Shown here: piece by piece, positions 1 through 7,914 of the stretch | Position numbering within the stretch: the first letter of the stretch is position 1 | Layout: every line of letters begins with the position of its first letter | From: Actinophytocola sp963727495 | Lineage (GTDB): Bacteria > Actinomycetota > Actinomycetes > Mycobacteriales > Pseudonocardiaceae | DNA length: 64,000 nt | Assembly (NCBI GenBank): GCA_963727495.1 | Contig: CAVSGQ010000006.1 | Coordinates: forward strand, 1,054,001-1,118,000 | Direction: 5' to 3' | The notes under the pieces: generated by a model | Databases searched by the model: none | Told to the model about the DNA's origin: nothing | The model's input: the letters and a program-made list of their open reading frames with translations, nothing else | Made by a program: the position numbers and the translations under genes

Positions 1-437
1 ACCACTGGGTCGGCTACGAGCCCGGCGAGTCGCGCACCCCGATGTTCGGCGGCAACTCCAACTGGCGCGGCCCGGTCTGGTTCCCCACCAACGGGCTGCT
101 GGTCCAGGCGCTGCACACGATCGACTCGTTCCACGGCGAGGACCTCACCGTCGAGCTGCCCACCGGCTCGGGCCGGCAGGTGACGCTCGGCGCCGCGGGC
201 CGCGAGCTGTCCCGCCGGCTCGCCGCGTTGTTCCTGCCGGGACCGGACGGGCGAAGACCCGCGGACGGCAAGCGGGTCGAGTCCGGCGACTCTCCGCTGT
301 GGGCCGGCCACGTCACGTTCAGTGAGTACTTCGACGGTGACACGGGAGAGGGGCTCGGCGCGACCCACCAGACGGGATGGACCGCGCTGGTCGCCGTGCT
401 CCTCTCGGGCTGGCCCGGCCGGAACAGGACATGGTGA
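1..437 (+). CDS. GH63-like (MGH1-type) glycoside hydrolase, C-terminal fragment
   Basis: The left edge of the window cuts this gene. The reading frame is open from base 3 and ends with TGA at 435-437, leaving about 144 C-terminal residues. Early in the fragment is GGNSNWRGPVWFPTN, and near the end are FSEYFDGDTGEGLGA and THQTGWTALVA. I recognise these as conserved pieces of the (alpha/alpha)6-barrel of large GH63-like glucosidases annotated in actinobacteria. The substrate cannot be deduced from the fragment. The next gene begins about 90 bp downstream with its own ribosome site, so cotranscription is possible but not shown. Confidence 0.75.
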   Translation, partial: HWVGYEPGESRTPMFGGNSNWRGPVWFPTNGLLVQALHTIDSFHGEDLTVELPTGSGRQVTLGAAGRELSRRLAALFLPGPDGRRPADGKRVESGDSPLWAGHVTFSEYFDGDTGEGLGATHQTGWTALVAVLLSGWPGRNRTW

Positions 438-527
438 CCCGTCCGTAACATGCTGATGCTGTCCGCCGTGCACCACCGATGGCAGGATGCGCTGAACTCA
501 GACCGTAAGGCTCGAGGGAGTGACGAA

Positions 528-1517
528 GTGTCCCGACGTACCCGACTGTCCGTTCTCACCGCGCTGTGCGCGGCGAGCCTGCTCGCCGCGGGCTGCGGCG
601 CGACCACCGACAAGCCGCAGAGCGACAACGGCGGCGGTGGCGGTGGCGGCGGGAACGAGTGCACCCCCGGCGAGGTCTCCGACGTGCCCGACCCCTCGCC
701 GCTCGAAGTCGACGTGCCGGCCGACGACGCGCTGGCCAAGATGGTGCCCGCCAAGGTGAAGGCGGACGGCAAGATCATCGCCGCGGCGGACGCCTCCTAC
801 GCGCCCAACGAGTTCACCGAGGAGGGCTCCGACGAGATCGTCGGCATGGACGTCGACCTCGGCAAGGCGATCGGCAAGGTCCTCGGCGTCGAGGTCCAGT
901 TCGTCAACGCCTCCTTCGACGGCATCCTCGCCGGCCTCAACGCCGGCCGCTACGAGATCGGCATGTCGTCGTTCACCGACACCAAGGAGCGCGAGCAGAC
1001 CGTCGACTTCGTGACCTACCTCGAGGCGGGCACGTCGACCATGGTCCGCAAGTGCAACCCGAAGGGCATCAACTCCATCGAGGACCTCTGCGGCAAGGCG
1101 GTCGGCGCGGAGAACGGCACCGTGCAGCTCGACCAGCTGACCAAGGAGGACGCCGAGGGCTCGATCGTCAAGGTGTGCGCGAACGCGGGCAAGGAGCCGC
1201 CGAAGGGGCAGGGCTTCCCGAAGCAGACCGACGTCAACGCGGCGCTGCAGGCCAACCGGATCGACGCGTACCTCGCGGACACCCCGGTGGTGAACTACGC
1301 GGTGAAGAAGACCGGTGACGCGTTCGAGAAGACCGGCGAGGACACCGACGCCGCGCCGTACGGCATCGCGATCCCGAAGAACGCGCCGGGCATGAAGGAA
1401 GCCGTGCAGGGCGCCGTGCAGCAGCTGATCAGCGACGGCGCCTACCAGAAGATCCTCGACAACTGGGGCAGCACCGGCGGCATCGACGAGTCCAAGATCA
1501 ACGGAGCGGTCTACTGA
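528..1517 (+). CDS. Polar amino-acid ABC transporter, substrate-binding lipoprotein
   Basis: Extracytoplasmic receptor of an amino-acid importer (SBP family 3). I start it at GTG 528, behind GAGGGAG at 514-520, because this places a lipoprotein signal at the N-terminus: RR-rich start, hydrophobic stretch, then lipobox LLAAGC with Cys near residue 22. An in-frame ATG at 450 would bury that signal. A poly-glycine linker follows the lipid anchor, then the binding fold with the typical segments VGMDVDLGKAIGKVLG, FDGILAGLNAGRYEIG and FTDTKEREQTVDF. The mature domain ends with LDNWG. The permease begins 2 bp after the stop, so the three transporter genes form an operon. The exact amino acid is unknown. 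Confidence 0.92.
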   Translation: MSRRTRLSVLTALCAASLLAAGCGATTDKPQSDNGGGGGGGGNECTPGEVSDVPDPSPLEVDVPADDALAKMVPAKVKADGKIIAAADASYAPNEFTEEGSDEIVGMDVDLGKAIGKVLGVEVQFVNASFDGILAGLNAGRYEIGMSSFTDTKEREQTVDFVTYLEAGTSTMVRKCNPKGINSIEDLCGKAVGAENGTVQLDQLTKEDAEGSIVKVCANAGKEPPKGQGFPKQTDVNAALQANRIDAYLADTPVVNYAVKKTGDAFEKTGEDTDAAPYGIAIPKNAPGMKEAVQGAVQQLISDGAYQKILDNWGSTGGIDESKINGAVY

Positions 1518-1519
1518 GC

Positions 1520-2482
1520 ATGACCGACGGTCCGGACCGGACGGCGGAGACCGAGGTCACGACCCCGGCCGGGGAGACGTCCGAGGACGCGGCGCGGACC
1601 CCGCCGGAGCAGATAGTCGCGGTGCCGGTCCGCCACCCGGGGCGGTGGGTGGCGGCCGGCGTCCTGCTGGTGCTGGCCGCCATGCTGGTGCACAGCCTGC
1701 TGACCAACCCGGCCTGGCGCTGGGACGTGGTCTGGCAGTTCATGTTCTCCAGCCGGGTGCTGTCCGGCCTGTGGCTGACCATCGAGCTGACCCTGCTGGC
1801 GATGGTCATCGGCATCGTGCTGGGCGTCATCATCGCGGTGATGCGGCTGTCGCCGAACCCGATCGTCTCCACGATCGCCTGGCTCTACGCCTGGTTCTTC
1901 CGCGGCACGCCGGTGCTGGTGCAGGTCATCTTCTGGTCGTTCATCGCGATCCTGTACCCGATCATCTCGATCGGGATCCCGTTCGGGCCGGAGTTCGTGT
2001 ACTTCGACTCGAACCTGCTGATCCCGATCTTCGTGGGCGCGGTGCTCGGCTTCGGGCTGAACGAGGCCGCCTACATGTCCGAGATCGTCCGCGCCGGCAT
2101 CCTGTCGGTGGACTCCGGGCAGACGGAGGCGGCCGAGGCGCTCGGCATGAACCGGCTGAGGATCCTGCGCCGGATCGTGCTGCCGCAGGCCATGCGGGTG
2201 ATCATCCCGCCGACCGGCAACGAGACGATCTCGATGCTCAAGACCACCTCGCTCGTCAGCGTCATCGCGGTCGGCGACCTGTTCACCCAGGTCCAGCTGA
2301 TCTACGGCGGCAACCTGCAGCAGATTCCGCTGCTGGTGGTGGCGAGCATCTGGTACCTGGTGCTGACCTCGCTGCTGTCGATCGTCCAGTACTTCATCGA
2401 ACGCCGGTACTCGCGCGGCGCGGTGCCCGCCCGCCAGGGCGGGCTGTTCGGGTTCGGCCGGCCGAAATCGGGGATGGCATGA
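1520..2482 (+). CDS. Polar amino-acid ABC transporter, permease
   Basis: Inner-membrane channel subunit of the HisM/GlnP type, 320 residues. A hydrophilic N-terminal extension of about 40 residues precedes the first membrane helix, then comes the usual set of helices. The cytoplasmic EAA loop that docks on the ATPase is visible as EAAEALGMNRLRILRRIVLP near residues 205-225. The start lies 2 bp after the receptor's stop, and the stop overlaps the ATPase start as ATGA, so translation of all three is probably coupled. A single permease gene suggests a homodimeric channel. Confidence 0.92.
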   Translation: MTDGPDRTAETEVTTPAGETSEDAARTPPEQIVAVPVRHPGRWVAAGVLLVLAAMLVHSLLTNPAWRWDVVWQFMFSSRVLSGLWLTIELTLLAMVIGIVLGVIIAVMRLSPNPIVSTIAWLYAWFFRGTPVLVQVIFWSFIAILYPIISIGIPFGPEFVYFDSNLLIPIFVGAVLGFGLNEAAYMSEIVRAGILSVDSGQTEAAEALGMNRLRILRRIVLPQAMRVIIPPTGNETISMLKTTSLVSVIAVGDLFTQVQLIYGGNLQQIPLLVVASIWYLVLTSLLSIVQYFIERRYSRGAVPARQGGLFGFGRPKSGMA

Positions 2483-3252
2483 CCGAACCGGTACCCATGG
2501 TCAAGTCCGAGGGCGTGCACAAGTACTTCGGCCGCCTCGAGGTGCTCAAGGGCATCGACCTGCAGGTGATGCCCGGCGAGGTGATGTGCGTGATCGGCCC
2601 CTCCGGGTCGGGCAAGTCCACGTTCCTGCGCTGCATCAACCACCTGGAGAAGCTCACCGCCGGCAAGCTGTGGGTCGACGGCGAGCTGGTCGGCTACCGG
2701 CAGAAGGGCGACAAGCTCTACGAGCTGCGCGATCGCGAGGTGGCCGCGAAGCGGCGCGAGATCGGCATGGTCTTCCAGCGGTTCAACCTGTTCCCGCACA
2801 TGACCGCGTGCGAGAACGTGATGGAGGCGCCGATCCAGGTGCGCGGCGAGTCGAAGTCGTCGGCCCGGCAGCGGGCGCTCGCGATGCTGGAGCGCGTCGG
2901 CCTGGCGGAGAAGGCCAAGGCCTACCCGCGCGAGCTGTCCGGCGGCCAGCAGCAGCGGGTCGCGATCGCCCGGGCGCTGGCGATGGAGCCGAAGCTGATG
3001 CTGTTCGACGAACCCACCTCGGCGCTGGACCCCGAGCTGGTCGGCGAGGTGCTCACCGCCATGCGCGGGCTGGCCGACGACGGTATGACGATGATCGTGG
3101 TGACCCACGAGATGGGCTTCGCCCGCGAGGTCGGCGACACGCTGGTGTTCATGGACGGCGGCGTGGTGGTCGAGCAGGGTGCGCCGCGGGAGGTGCTGGC
3201 CGCCCCGCAGCACGAGCGCACGAAGTCCTTCCTGGGCAAGGTTCTGCACTAG
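2479..3252 (+). CDS. Polar amino-acid ABC transporter, ATP-binding subunit
   Basis: Cytoplasmic ATPase of the importer, 257 residues. Visible are Walker A GPSGSGKST, the Q-loop region (FQRFNLFPH), signature LSGGQQQR, Walker B LMLFDEP and the H-loop VVTHEMGF. This is the normal order for the GlnQ/GluA group. Between Walker A and the Q-loop, about 25 extra residues (WVDGELVGYRQKGDKLYELR) are longer than in minimal GlnQ; similar insertions occur in some actinobacterial members. ATG 2479 overlaps the permease stop by 4 bp. It is the last gene of the operon: 117 bp separates it from the next gene, which is unrelated. Confidence 0.94.
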   Translation: MTEPVPMVKSEGVHKYFGRLEVLKGIDLQVMPGEVMCVIGPSGSGKSTFLRCINHLEKLTAGKLWVDGELVGYRQKGDKLYELRDREVAAKRREIGMVFQRFNLFPHMTACENVMEAPIQVRGESKSSARQRALAMLERVGLAEKAKAYPRELSGGQQQRVAIARALAMEPKLMLFDEPTSALDPELVGEVLTAMRGLADDGMTMIVVTHEMGFAREVGDTLVFMDGGVVVEQGAPREVLAAPQHERTKSFLGKVLH

Positions 3253-3369
3253 GGACCGGTCCCGGGCCGGCCGGGTGAGCATGGTGCGACGGCGCGCGGT
3301 CGTGGTGGAACCGCGCGTGACCATGGTTCGTCCCACCGGGCGGACCTTTCTCGCGCACCGGGGGATTCG

Positions 3370-5586
3370 ATGACCGACGATGACCGGTCCGGCCGCTGGC
3401 TGGACCCGTTCGACCCGCAGCCACCCGGCTGGGCGACGGTGCGGGCGGAGGACATCGTCCGGCAGATCTTCGAGTTCGAGCCGGGCACCGGTGGTCGGAT
3501 CCGGCGCCGTGCCACCACCCCGCCGGTGCTGCGGTTCACCGACAGCTATGTGGTGGGCGTGGTCGACCTCCGTGCGGTGGAGTTCCCGCACCTGCTGGAG
3601 TTCGTCCGCTGCCGCTTCGACTCCCCGCCGGACGTGCGCCAGACCAAGCTCGCCGGCTGCGAGTTCTACGAGTGCTGGCTGCCCGGCCTGGAGGCGCACA
3701 ACCTCTACAGCGACAACGACGTCCGGCTCATCGGCGGCACCCGGGTACGCGGCCGGGTCGACCTCACCGACGCCGAGATCTCCGGCTCGCTGGAGCTCAC
3801 CGGGTCCCGGCTGGACAACCCGGGCGGCTATGCCCTGCACGCCGACCGCCTCCAGCTCGACGGCGCGCTGCTCGCCGCGAACATCGAGGTGACCGGCCAG
3901 TTGCGGATGCCGGGCCTGCGCTCCGGCGGCAACGTCAACCTGGCCGGCGCCACGCTGCACAACCCGGACGACTTCGCCCTGGACGGCAACGGGGTGCACA
4001 TCGGCGGGAACCTGCAGTGCGTGCCGACCCCGAAGCGCCGGTTCACCTCGGAGGGCTGGCTGTACCTGCCGAGCGCGCGGATCGACAGCGACTTCTCGCT
4101 GCGCGGCGCGAAGCTGGTGCCGGCGACGGTGGACAGCAGCCGGGTCAACGGCCACGAGCGGTTCTACGACCCGCGCGTCTCGCTCATCGCCGACCGGTTC
4201 CAGGTGTCCGGCAACGTCGACCTCGACCAGGGCTTCGAGTCGACCGGCACGATCCGCATGGTCAACGCGCGGATCGGCGGCTCGATGCGGCTCACCGGCG
4301 CGCGGATCGACCTGTCGGAGGGCAGGGAGCCGTTCGCGGAGCTGACCGGCAAGCCCGCGCCCGGTCCGTACGGCTACCGCGCGCTGCACCTCGACGGCTC
4401 GCAGATCGACGGCGGCATCGACGCCCGCGACGCGCGGATCGCCGGCCAGCTGCGGGTGGTCGACGTGTCCGCGCGGGGCAGCGTGATCCTCGACGGCGCG
4501 GTGCTGTGCAACCGCAACGGCGACGTGGTGGAGGGCCGGCGGTTCACCACCGGCGGCAACCTCGACGCGCGCGGGGTCAGCGTGTTCGGCTCGGTGCTGC
4601 TGCCCGAGGCCGGCATCGGTGCGAACCTCGACCTGCGTGCCAGCCGGTTCGTCGACCCCGGCCGGTACCGGCGGGACCGCTCCCGCAAGCCGTCGGTGGA
4701 CCTGCGGTCCGCGCAGATCGGCCGGGACCTGGTGTGCGCGGTCGGCGAGCGGGAGCACCAGGCGTTCTCCGCGCACGGCGAGATCCGCATCCGGCGCGCG
4801 GAGGTCGGCCGGCAGACCAACTTCCAGGGCGCGGAGGTCGGTTCCAGCCTCAACGCCACGGCGATCAACGCGTTCGCGCTGGTGACCCAGGAGCTGCGGC
4901 TGGACGTGGCGGTGGCGCCGCGGGGCAAGGTCAACCTCCGGCACGCGCGGTGCGCCTCGCTGCTCGACAACGACACGTTCTGGGACGCCACCGGCCACAT
5001 CGAGCTCGACGACTTCCGCTACGACGCGCTCGCCACCCCGATCGAGCTGGACGACGACGCGCAGATCGTCCGGCGGCTGCGCCTGCTGCGCACGGCGATG
5101 GGCGGTGGCTACCGGCCGGGCCCGTACGACCAGTTCGCCGCGATGCTGCGCGCGAGCGGCAACGAGGAGCACGCGTCGACGGTGCTGATCGCCAAGCAGC
5201 GGTGGCGGTACAACGCGCTGGCCGAGGGCTACCGGGTGCTGGGGCCGGTGGTGCGGGTGTGGAGCTGGCTGCAGCGCTACGTGGTCGGCTACGGCTACAA
5301 GCCGATGCGGGCGTTGCTGTCGCTGGCCCTGCTGCTGGTGCTGGGCACGGTCTGGTTCGCGCTGCACCCGGCCCCGGTGGAGGCCAACGCGGACGACCAC
5401 CTGGTGTGGAACCCGGTGCTGTTCACCATCGACCAGCTGGTGCCGATCGTCGACTTCGGCCACAAGAACCGCTGGCACCTCACCGGCGCGTCGCAGTGGG
5501 TCGCGGCCGGCCTGATCGCCGCCGGCTGGATCCTGGCGACCACCGTCGCCGCCGGCCTGACCCGCATGCTGCGCCGCTCCAGCTAG
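3370..5586 (+). CDS. Beta-solenoid repeat protein with C-terminal membrane anchor, function unknown
   Basis: 738 residues. Through residues ~60-560 it shows loose repeats of about 20-25 residues with patterns such as GxVDLxxAxI, GSLELTGSRL, GNVNLAGATL and GSVLLPEAGI, which suggests a right-handed beta-helix like bactofilin or pentapeptide-type proteins. A charged linker follows, then two hydrophobic segments in the last ~95 residues (around MRALLSLALLLVLGTVWFA and WVAAGLIAAGWILATTVAA). The likely topology is a large cytoplasmic solenoid tethered to the membrane. There is no signal peptide and I see no catalytic motif. Streptomyces relatives are sometimes annotated as membrane-associated oxidoreductases, which I cannot support from sequence. 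It appears to be transcribed alone. Confidence 0.85.
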   Translation: MTDDDRSGRWLDPFDPQPPGWATVRAEDIVRQIFEFEPGTGGRIRRRATTPPVLRFTDSYVVGVVDLRAVEFPHLLEFVRCRFDSPPDVRQTKLAGCEFYECWLPGLEAHNLYSDNDVRLIGGTRVRGRVDLTDAEISGSLELTGSRLDNPGGYALHADRLQLDGALLAANIEVTGQLRMPGLRSGGNVNLAGATLHNPDDFALDGNGVHIGGNLQCVPTPKRRFTSEGWLYLPSARIDSDFSLRGAKLVPATVDSSRVNGHERFYDPRVSLIADRFQVSGNVDLDQGFESTGTIRMVNARIGGSMRLTGARIDLSEGREPFAELTGKPAPGPYGYRALHLDGSQIDGGIDARDARIAGQLRVVDVSARGSVILDGAVLCNRNGDVVEGRRFTTGGNLDARGVSVFGSVLLPEAGIGANLDLRASRFVDPGRYRRDRSRKPSVDLRSAQIGRDLVCAVGEREHQAFSAHGEIRIRRAEVGRQTNFQGAEVGSSLNATAINAFALVTQELRLDVAVAPRGKVNLRHARCASLLDNDTFWDATGHIELDDFRYDALATPIELDDDAQIVRRLRLLRTAMGGGYRPGPYDQFAAMLRASGNEEHASTVLIAKQRWRYNALAEGYRVLGPVVRVWSWLQRYVVGYGYKPMRALLSLALLLVLGTVWFALHPAPVEANADDHLVWNPVLFTIDQLVPIVDFGHKNRWHLTGASQWVAAGLIAAGWILATTVAAGLTRMLRRSS

Positions 5587-5651
5587 TCCCGTGGTGGATC
5601 TCCGCCGGCACCCGTCCGGCGGTCTCCGAGCGGGAACGGGGAATGGCGATC

Positions 5652-5669
5652 TTAGATCAGTCGATCTAA
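5652..5669. promoter_or_regulatory. Likely TetR operator (7-bp inverted repeat)
   Basis: TTAGATC and GATCTAA form a perfect inverted repeat with a 4-bp spacer (AGTC). It ends 9 bp before the start codon of the TetR gene. It lies in a short AT-richer patch within very GC-rich DNA, which fits a promoter. That autoregulation occurs here is inference from position. Confidence 0.65.
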
Positions 5670-5678
5670 AATCAGATC

Positions 5679-6299
5679 ATGCGATCGAAACGCCCGGCGA
5701 CCTTCACCGAGCGCGCGCGGCGGGCGCAGATCGTGGAGAGCGCGATCGAGGTGGTGGCCGAGCTCGGCTACGCCCAGACGTCGATCCGCAGGATCGCGGA
5801 GCGGGTGGGGGTCGCGATGAGCGTCGTGCTGTACCACTTCGCGAACAAGGACGAGCTGGTCGGCGCCGTCGTCACGCGGGCCTACCGGTCGGCGGTGGCG
5901 ACGGTCGTGCCGCCGGTGGAGGCCGAGACGACGGCCGCGGGCAGGTTGCGCGCCTTCATCCGGGCGAACGCGGCGTTCCTCGCCGCGCACACGACGCAGT
6001 ACATGGCGCTGCTGGACATCGGGCTGAACTACCGGTCGGCCGACGGCGGGCGGCTCGACCAGCTGGAGATCGATCCCGCCCTGCTCGCCGACCTGGCGAA
6101 GCTGGACCTGGAGGCCATCCTGCGCGGCGGGCTGGACAGCGGCGAGTTCCGATCGATGAACACGCGCCACGTCGCCGTCGCGGTCCAGGGCGCGCTCAAC
6201 GGCGCGGTGCTCGAGGTCGCCCGGGACCGGGAGTTCGACGTGCTCGGCTACGCCGAGGAGCTGGTGACCCTGTTCGACACGGCGACGAGGAGGCCCTGA
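5679..6299 (+). CDS. TetR-family transcriptional regulator
   Basis: 206 residues with an N-terminal helix-turn-helix: IVESAIEVVAELGYAQTSIRRIAERVGVAMSVVLYHFANKDELVGAVV at residues ~15-60 matches the TetR DNA-binding domain. The C-terminal half should form the ligand pocket, but its ligand is not predictable. The stop codon overlaps the start of the glycosyltransferase (TGATG), so the two are cotranslated. A perfect palindrome sits directly in front of the start. The likely role is repression of its own operon, released by a small molecule that the glycosyltransferase might modify, as in macrolide-inactivating pairs. Confidence 0.92.
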   Translation: MRSKRPATFTERARRAQIVESAIEVVAELGYAQTSIRRIAERVGVAMSVVLYHFANKDELVGAVVTRAYRSAVATVVPPVEAETTAAGRLRAFIRANAAFLAAHTTQYMALLDIGLNYRSADGGRLDQLEIDPALLADLAKLDLEAILRGGLDSGEFRSMNTRHVAVAVQGALNGAVLEVARDREFDVLGYAEELVTLFDTATRRP

Positions 6300-7537
6300 T
6301 GGCCACGGTGGTGATCGCGGCGTTCGGCACGCGGGGTGACGTGGCCCCGCTGACGGGGATCGGCCGGCGCCTCGAGCAGGCGGGGCACAAGGTGGTGCTG
6401 TCCGCACCGTCCGAGTTCGGCGAGCTGATCGCCGGGTGCGGCCTGCGGTGCGTGCCGCACGACGTGGACCTCGGCATCGACGTCGACCTCTCGGACGTGA
6501 ACCCGCGCAAGGCCGCCATGCGGTTCCTGTCCCCGAGCGGGATGCGCGCGACCGGCGAGGCGCTGCTGTCCGCGCTGCGCGACGAGCCCGCCGACATGCT
6601 GGTGCTCTCGCCGTTCGCCGAGCTCGCCGGGCACCCGCTGGCCGAGGCCCGGGGCATCCCCAGCCTGGGCGTCCGGCTCCAGCCGCTGTCCACCACCGGG
6701 CGGCACCCGCCGGCCATCCTCGGCGCGTGGTCGGCGGGACCGGTGCTCAACCGCACCGCCGGGCGCCTGGCCACCGCGGCCGTCGACCGGGTGTACTCGG
6801 GCACCGTCGCCGCGTTCCGCGACCGGCTGGGGCTGCCCCGGATGTCCGCGCGGGCGGCGCGGCGGCGCCGCACCGAGGCCGGGTGGCCGATCCTGCACGG
6901 GTTCTCGCCCGGCGTCGTCCCGCGCCCGCGGGACTGGCGGCCCGGCCTGGAGGTCGTGGGCTACTGGTGGCCGCCCCGGCCCCTGGGCTGGCAGCCCCCC
7001 GGGGAGCTCGTGTCCTTCCTCGAGGCCGGCGCCCCGCCGGTGTTCCTGAGCCGGGGCAGCGTCGTGATGACCAGGGCGGAGTCCGTGCGGCTGGCGGAGC
7101 TGGTCGGCCCGGCGCTGCGGGCGGCCGGGGTGCGCGGCGTGGTCCAGGCCGGCTGGGCCGGCCTGGACGCCGGCTCCGAGGACATCCTGACGATCGGCGA
7201 CGTCCCGCACGACTGGCTGTTCGGCAAGGTGGCCGCGGTCGCGCACGCCTGCGGGGCCGGGACTACCGCGGCCGGCCTGCGGGCGGGGGTGCCGGCGATC
7301 CCGATTCCCGAGCCCGTCGGTGACCAGCCGTTCTGGGCCCGCCGCCTGCGCGAGCTCGGCGTCGGTCCGCCGCCGCTGTCCCGCCGCCGGCTGACCGTCG
7401 AGCGCCTCGCCACCGCCGTCGACGCCGCGCTCACCGAGCCCTCCTACCGGGCCGGCGCCGAGCGGCTGGCGGCGCGCATCGCCGGGGAGGACGGCGCGGG
7501 AGAGGTGGTCGCCGCGGTCGAGCGGCTCCTGCGCTGA
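6299..7537 (+). CDS. Glycosyltransferase, GT1/MGT type
   Basis: 412 residues, GT-B fold. The N-terminal segment MATVVIAAFGTRGDVAPLTGIGRRL is the acceptor-side Rossmann motif of the UDP-glucosyltransferase/ErmC-type glycosyltransferase group (PF03033). The C-terminal half carries the nucleotide-sugar region, with LTIGDVPHDWLFGKVAAVAHACGAGTTAAGLRAGVPAIPIP; the usual HHGGAGT motif is here AHACGAGT. Start ATG 6299 overlaps the TetR stop by one base. Enzymes of this shape glycosylate sterols, antibiotics or other hydrophobic acceptors. Pairing with a TetR repressor suggests an inducible detoxification function, but the substrate is unknown. Confidence 0.88.
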   Translation: MATVVIAAFGTRGDVAPLTGIGRRLEQAGHKVVLSAPSEFGELIAGCGLRCVPHDVDLGIDVDLSDVNPRKAAMRFLSPSGMRATGEALLSALRDEPADMLVLSPFAELAGHPLAEARGIPSLGVRLQPLSTTGRHPPAILGAWSAGPVLNRTAGRLATAAVDRVYSGTVAAFRDRLGLPRMSARAARRRRTEAGWPILHGFSPGVVPRPRDWRPGLEVVGYWWPPRPLGWQPPGELVSFLEAGAPPVFLSRGSVVMTRAESVRLAELVGPALRAAGVRGVVQAGWAGLDAGSEDILTIGDVPHDWLFGKVAAVAHACGAGTTAAGLRAGVPAIPIPEPVGDQPFWARRLRELGVGPPPLSRRRLTVERLATAVDAALTEPSYRAGAERLAARIAGEDGAGEVVAAVERLLR

Positions 7538-7578
7538 CGGGTGGAAGGGCCGTCGGTGCCGACGGTTACCATGCCTCG

Positions 7579-7899
7579 GTGCCCGAACTCAAACTCGAGA
7601 TTCAGATGCTGCACGACCGGGTTCTCGTGCGCCTGACTCCCGAGGAGGGGGAGCGGCGCAGCAGCGGTGGCATCGTCATCCCGGCGACGGCGCAGATGGC
7701 GAGGCGGCTGGCGTGGGGCGACGTGCTCGGCGCCGGCACCAACGTCCGGAACGTGAAGGTCGGCGACCGGGTGCTGTTCAACCCGGACGACCAGCTCGAG
7801 GTCGAGGTCAAGGGGCAGACCTACCTGGTGATCCGGGAGCGGGACCTGCACGCGATCGCCAGCGAGCGCACCGAGCACGGCACAGGTTTGTACCTGTAA
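7579..7899 (+). CDS. GroES-like (Cpn10) protein, orphan
   Basis: 106 residues beginning at GTG 7579. The sequence follows the Cpn10 fold: LHDRVLVRLTPEEGERRSSGGIVIP (N-terminal strands and mobile-loop region), then GDVLGAGTNVRNVKVGDRVLFNP and YLVIRERDLHAI near the C-terminus. No groEL is adjacent and I find no CIRCE or HAIR element upstream, so it is not the standard heat-shock groES. It may be a second, divergent cochaperonin. The VanW-type gene starts 15 bp after its stop, so the two are probably in one transcript. Confidence 0.8.
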   Translation: MPELKLEIQMLHDRVLVRLTPEEGERRSSGGIVIPATAQMARRLAWGDVLGAGTNVRNVKVGDRVLFNPDDQLEVEVKGQTYLVIRERDLHAIASERTEHGTGLYL

Positions 7900-7914
7900 G
7901 GGGAAGGGCGACCC

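Noticed and set aside
2302..5478. A 1058-codon open frame on the minus strand, and several other very long opposite-strand frames
   Set aside because: In DNA this GC-rich the frame opposite a real gene stays open by codon bias. The translated products are arginine/valine/histidine-rich with no domains, and the + strand holds clear genes.
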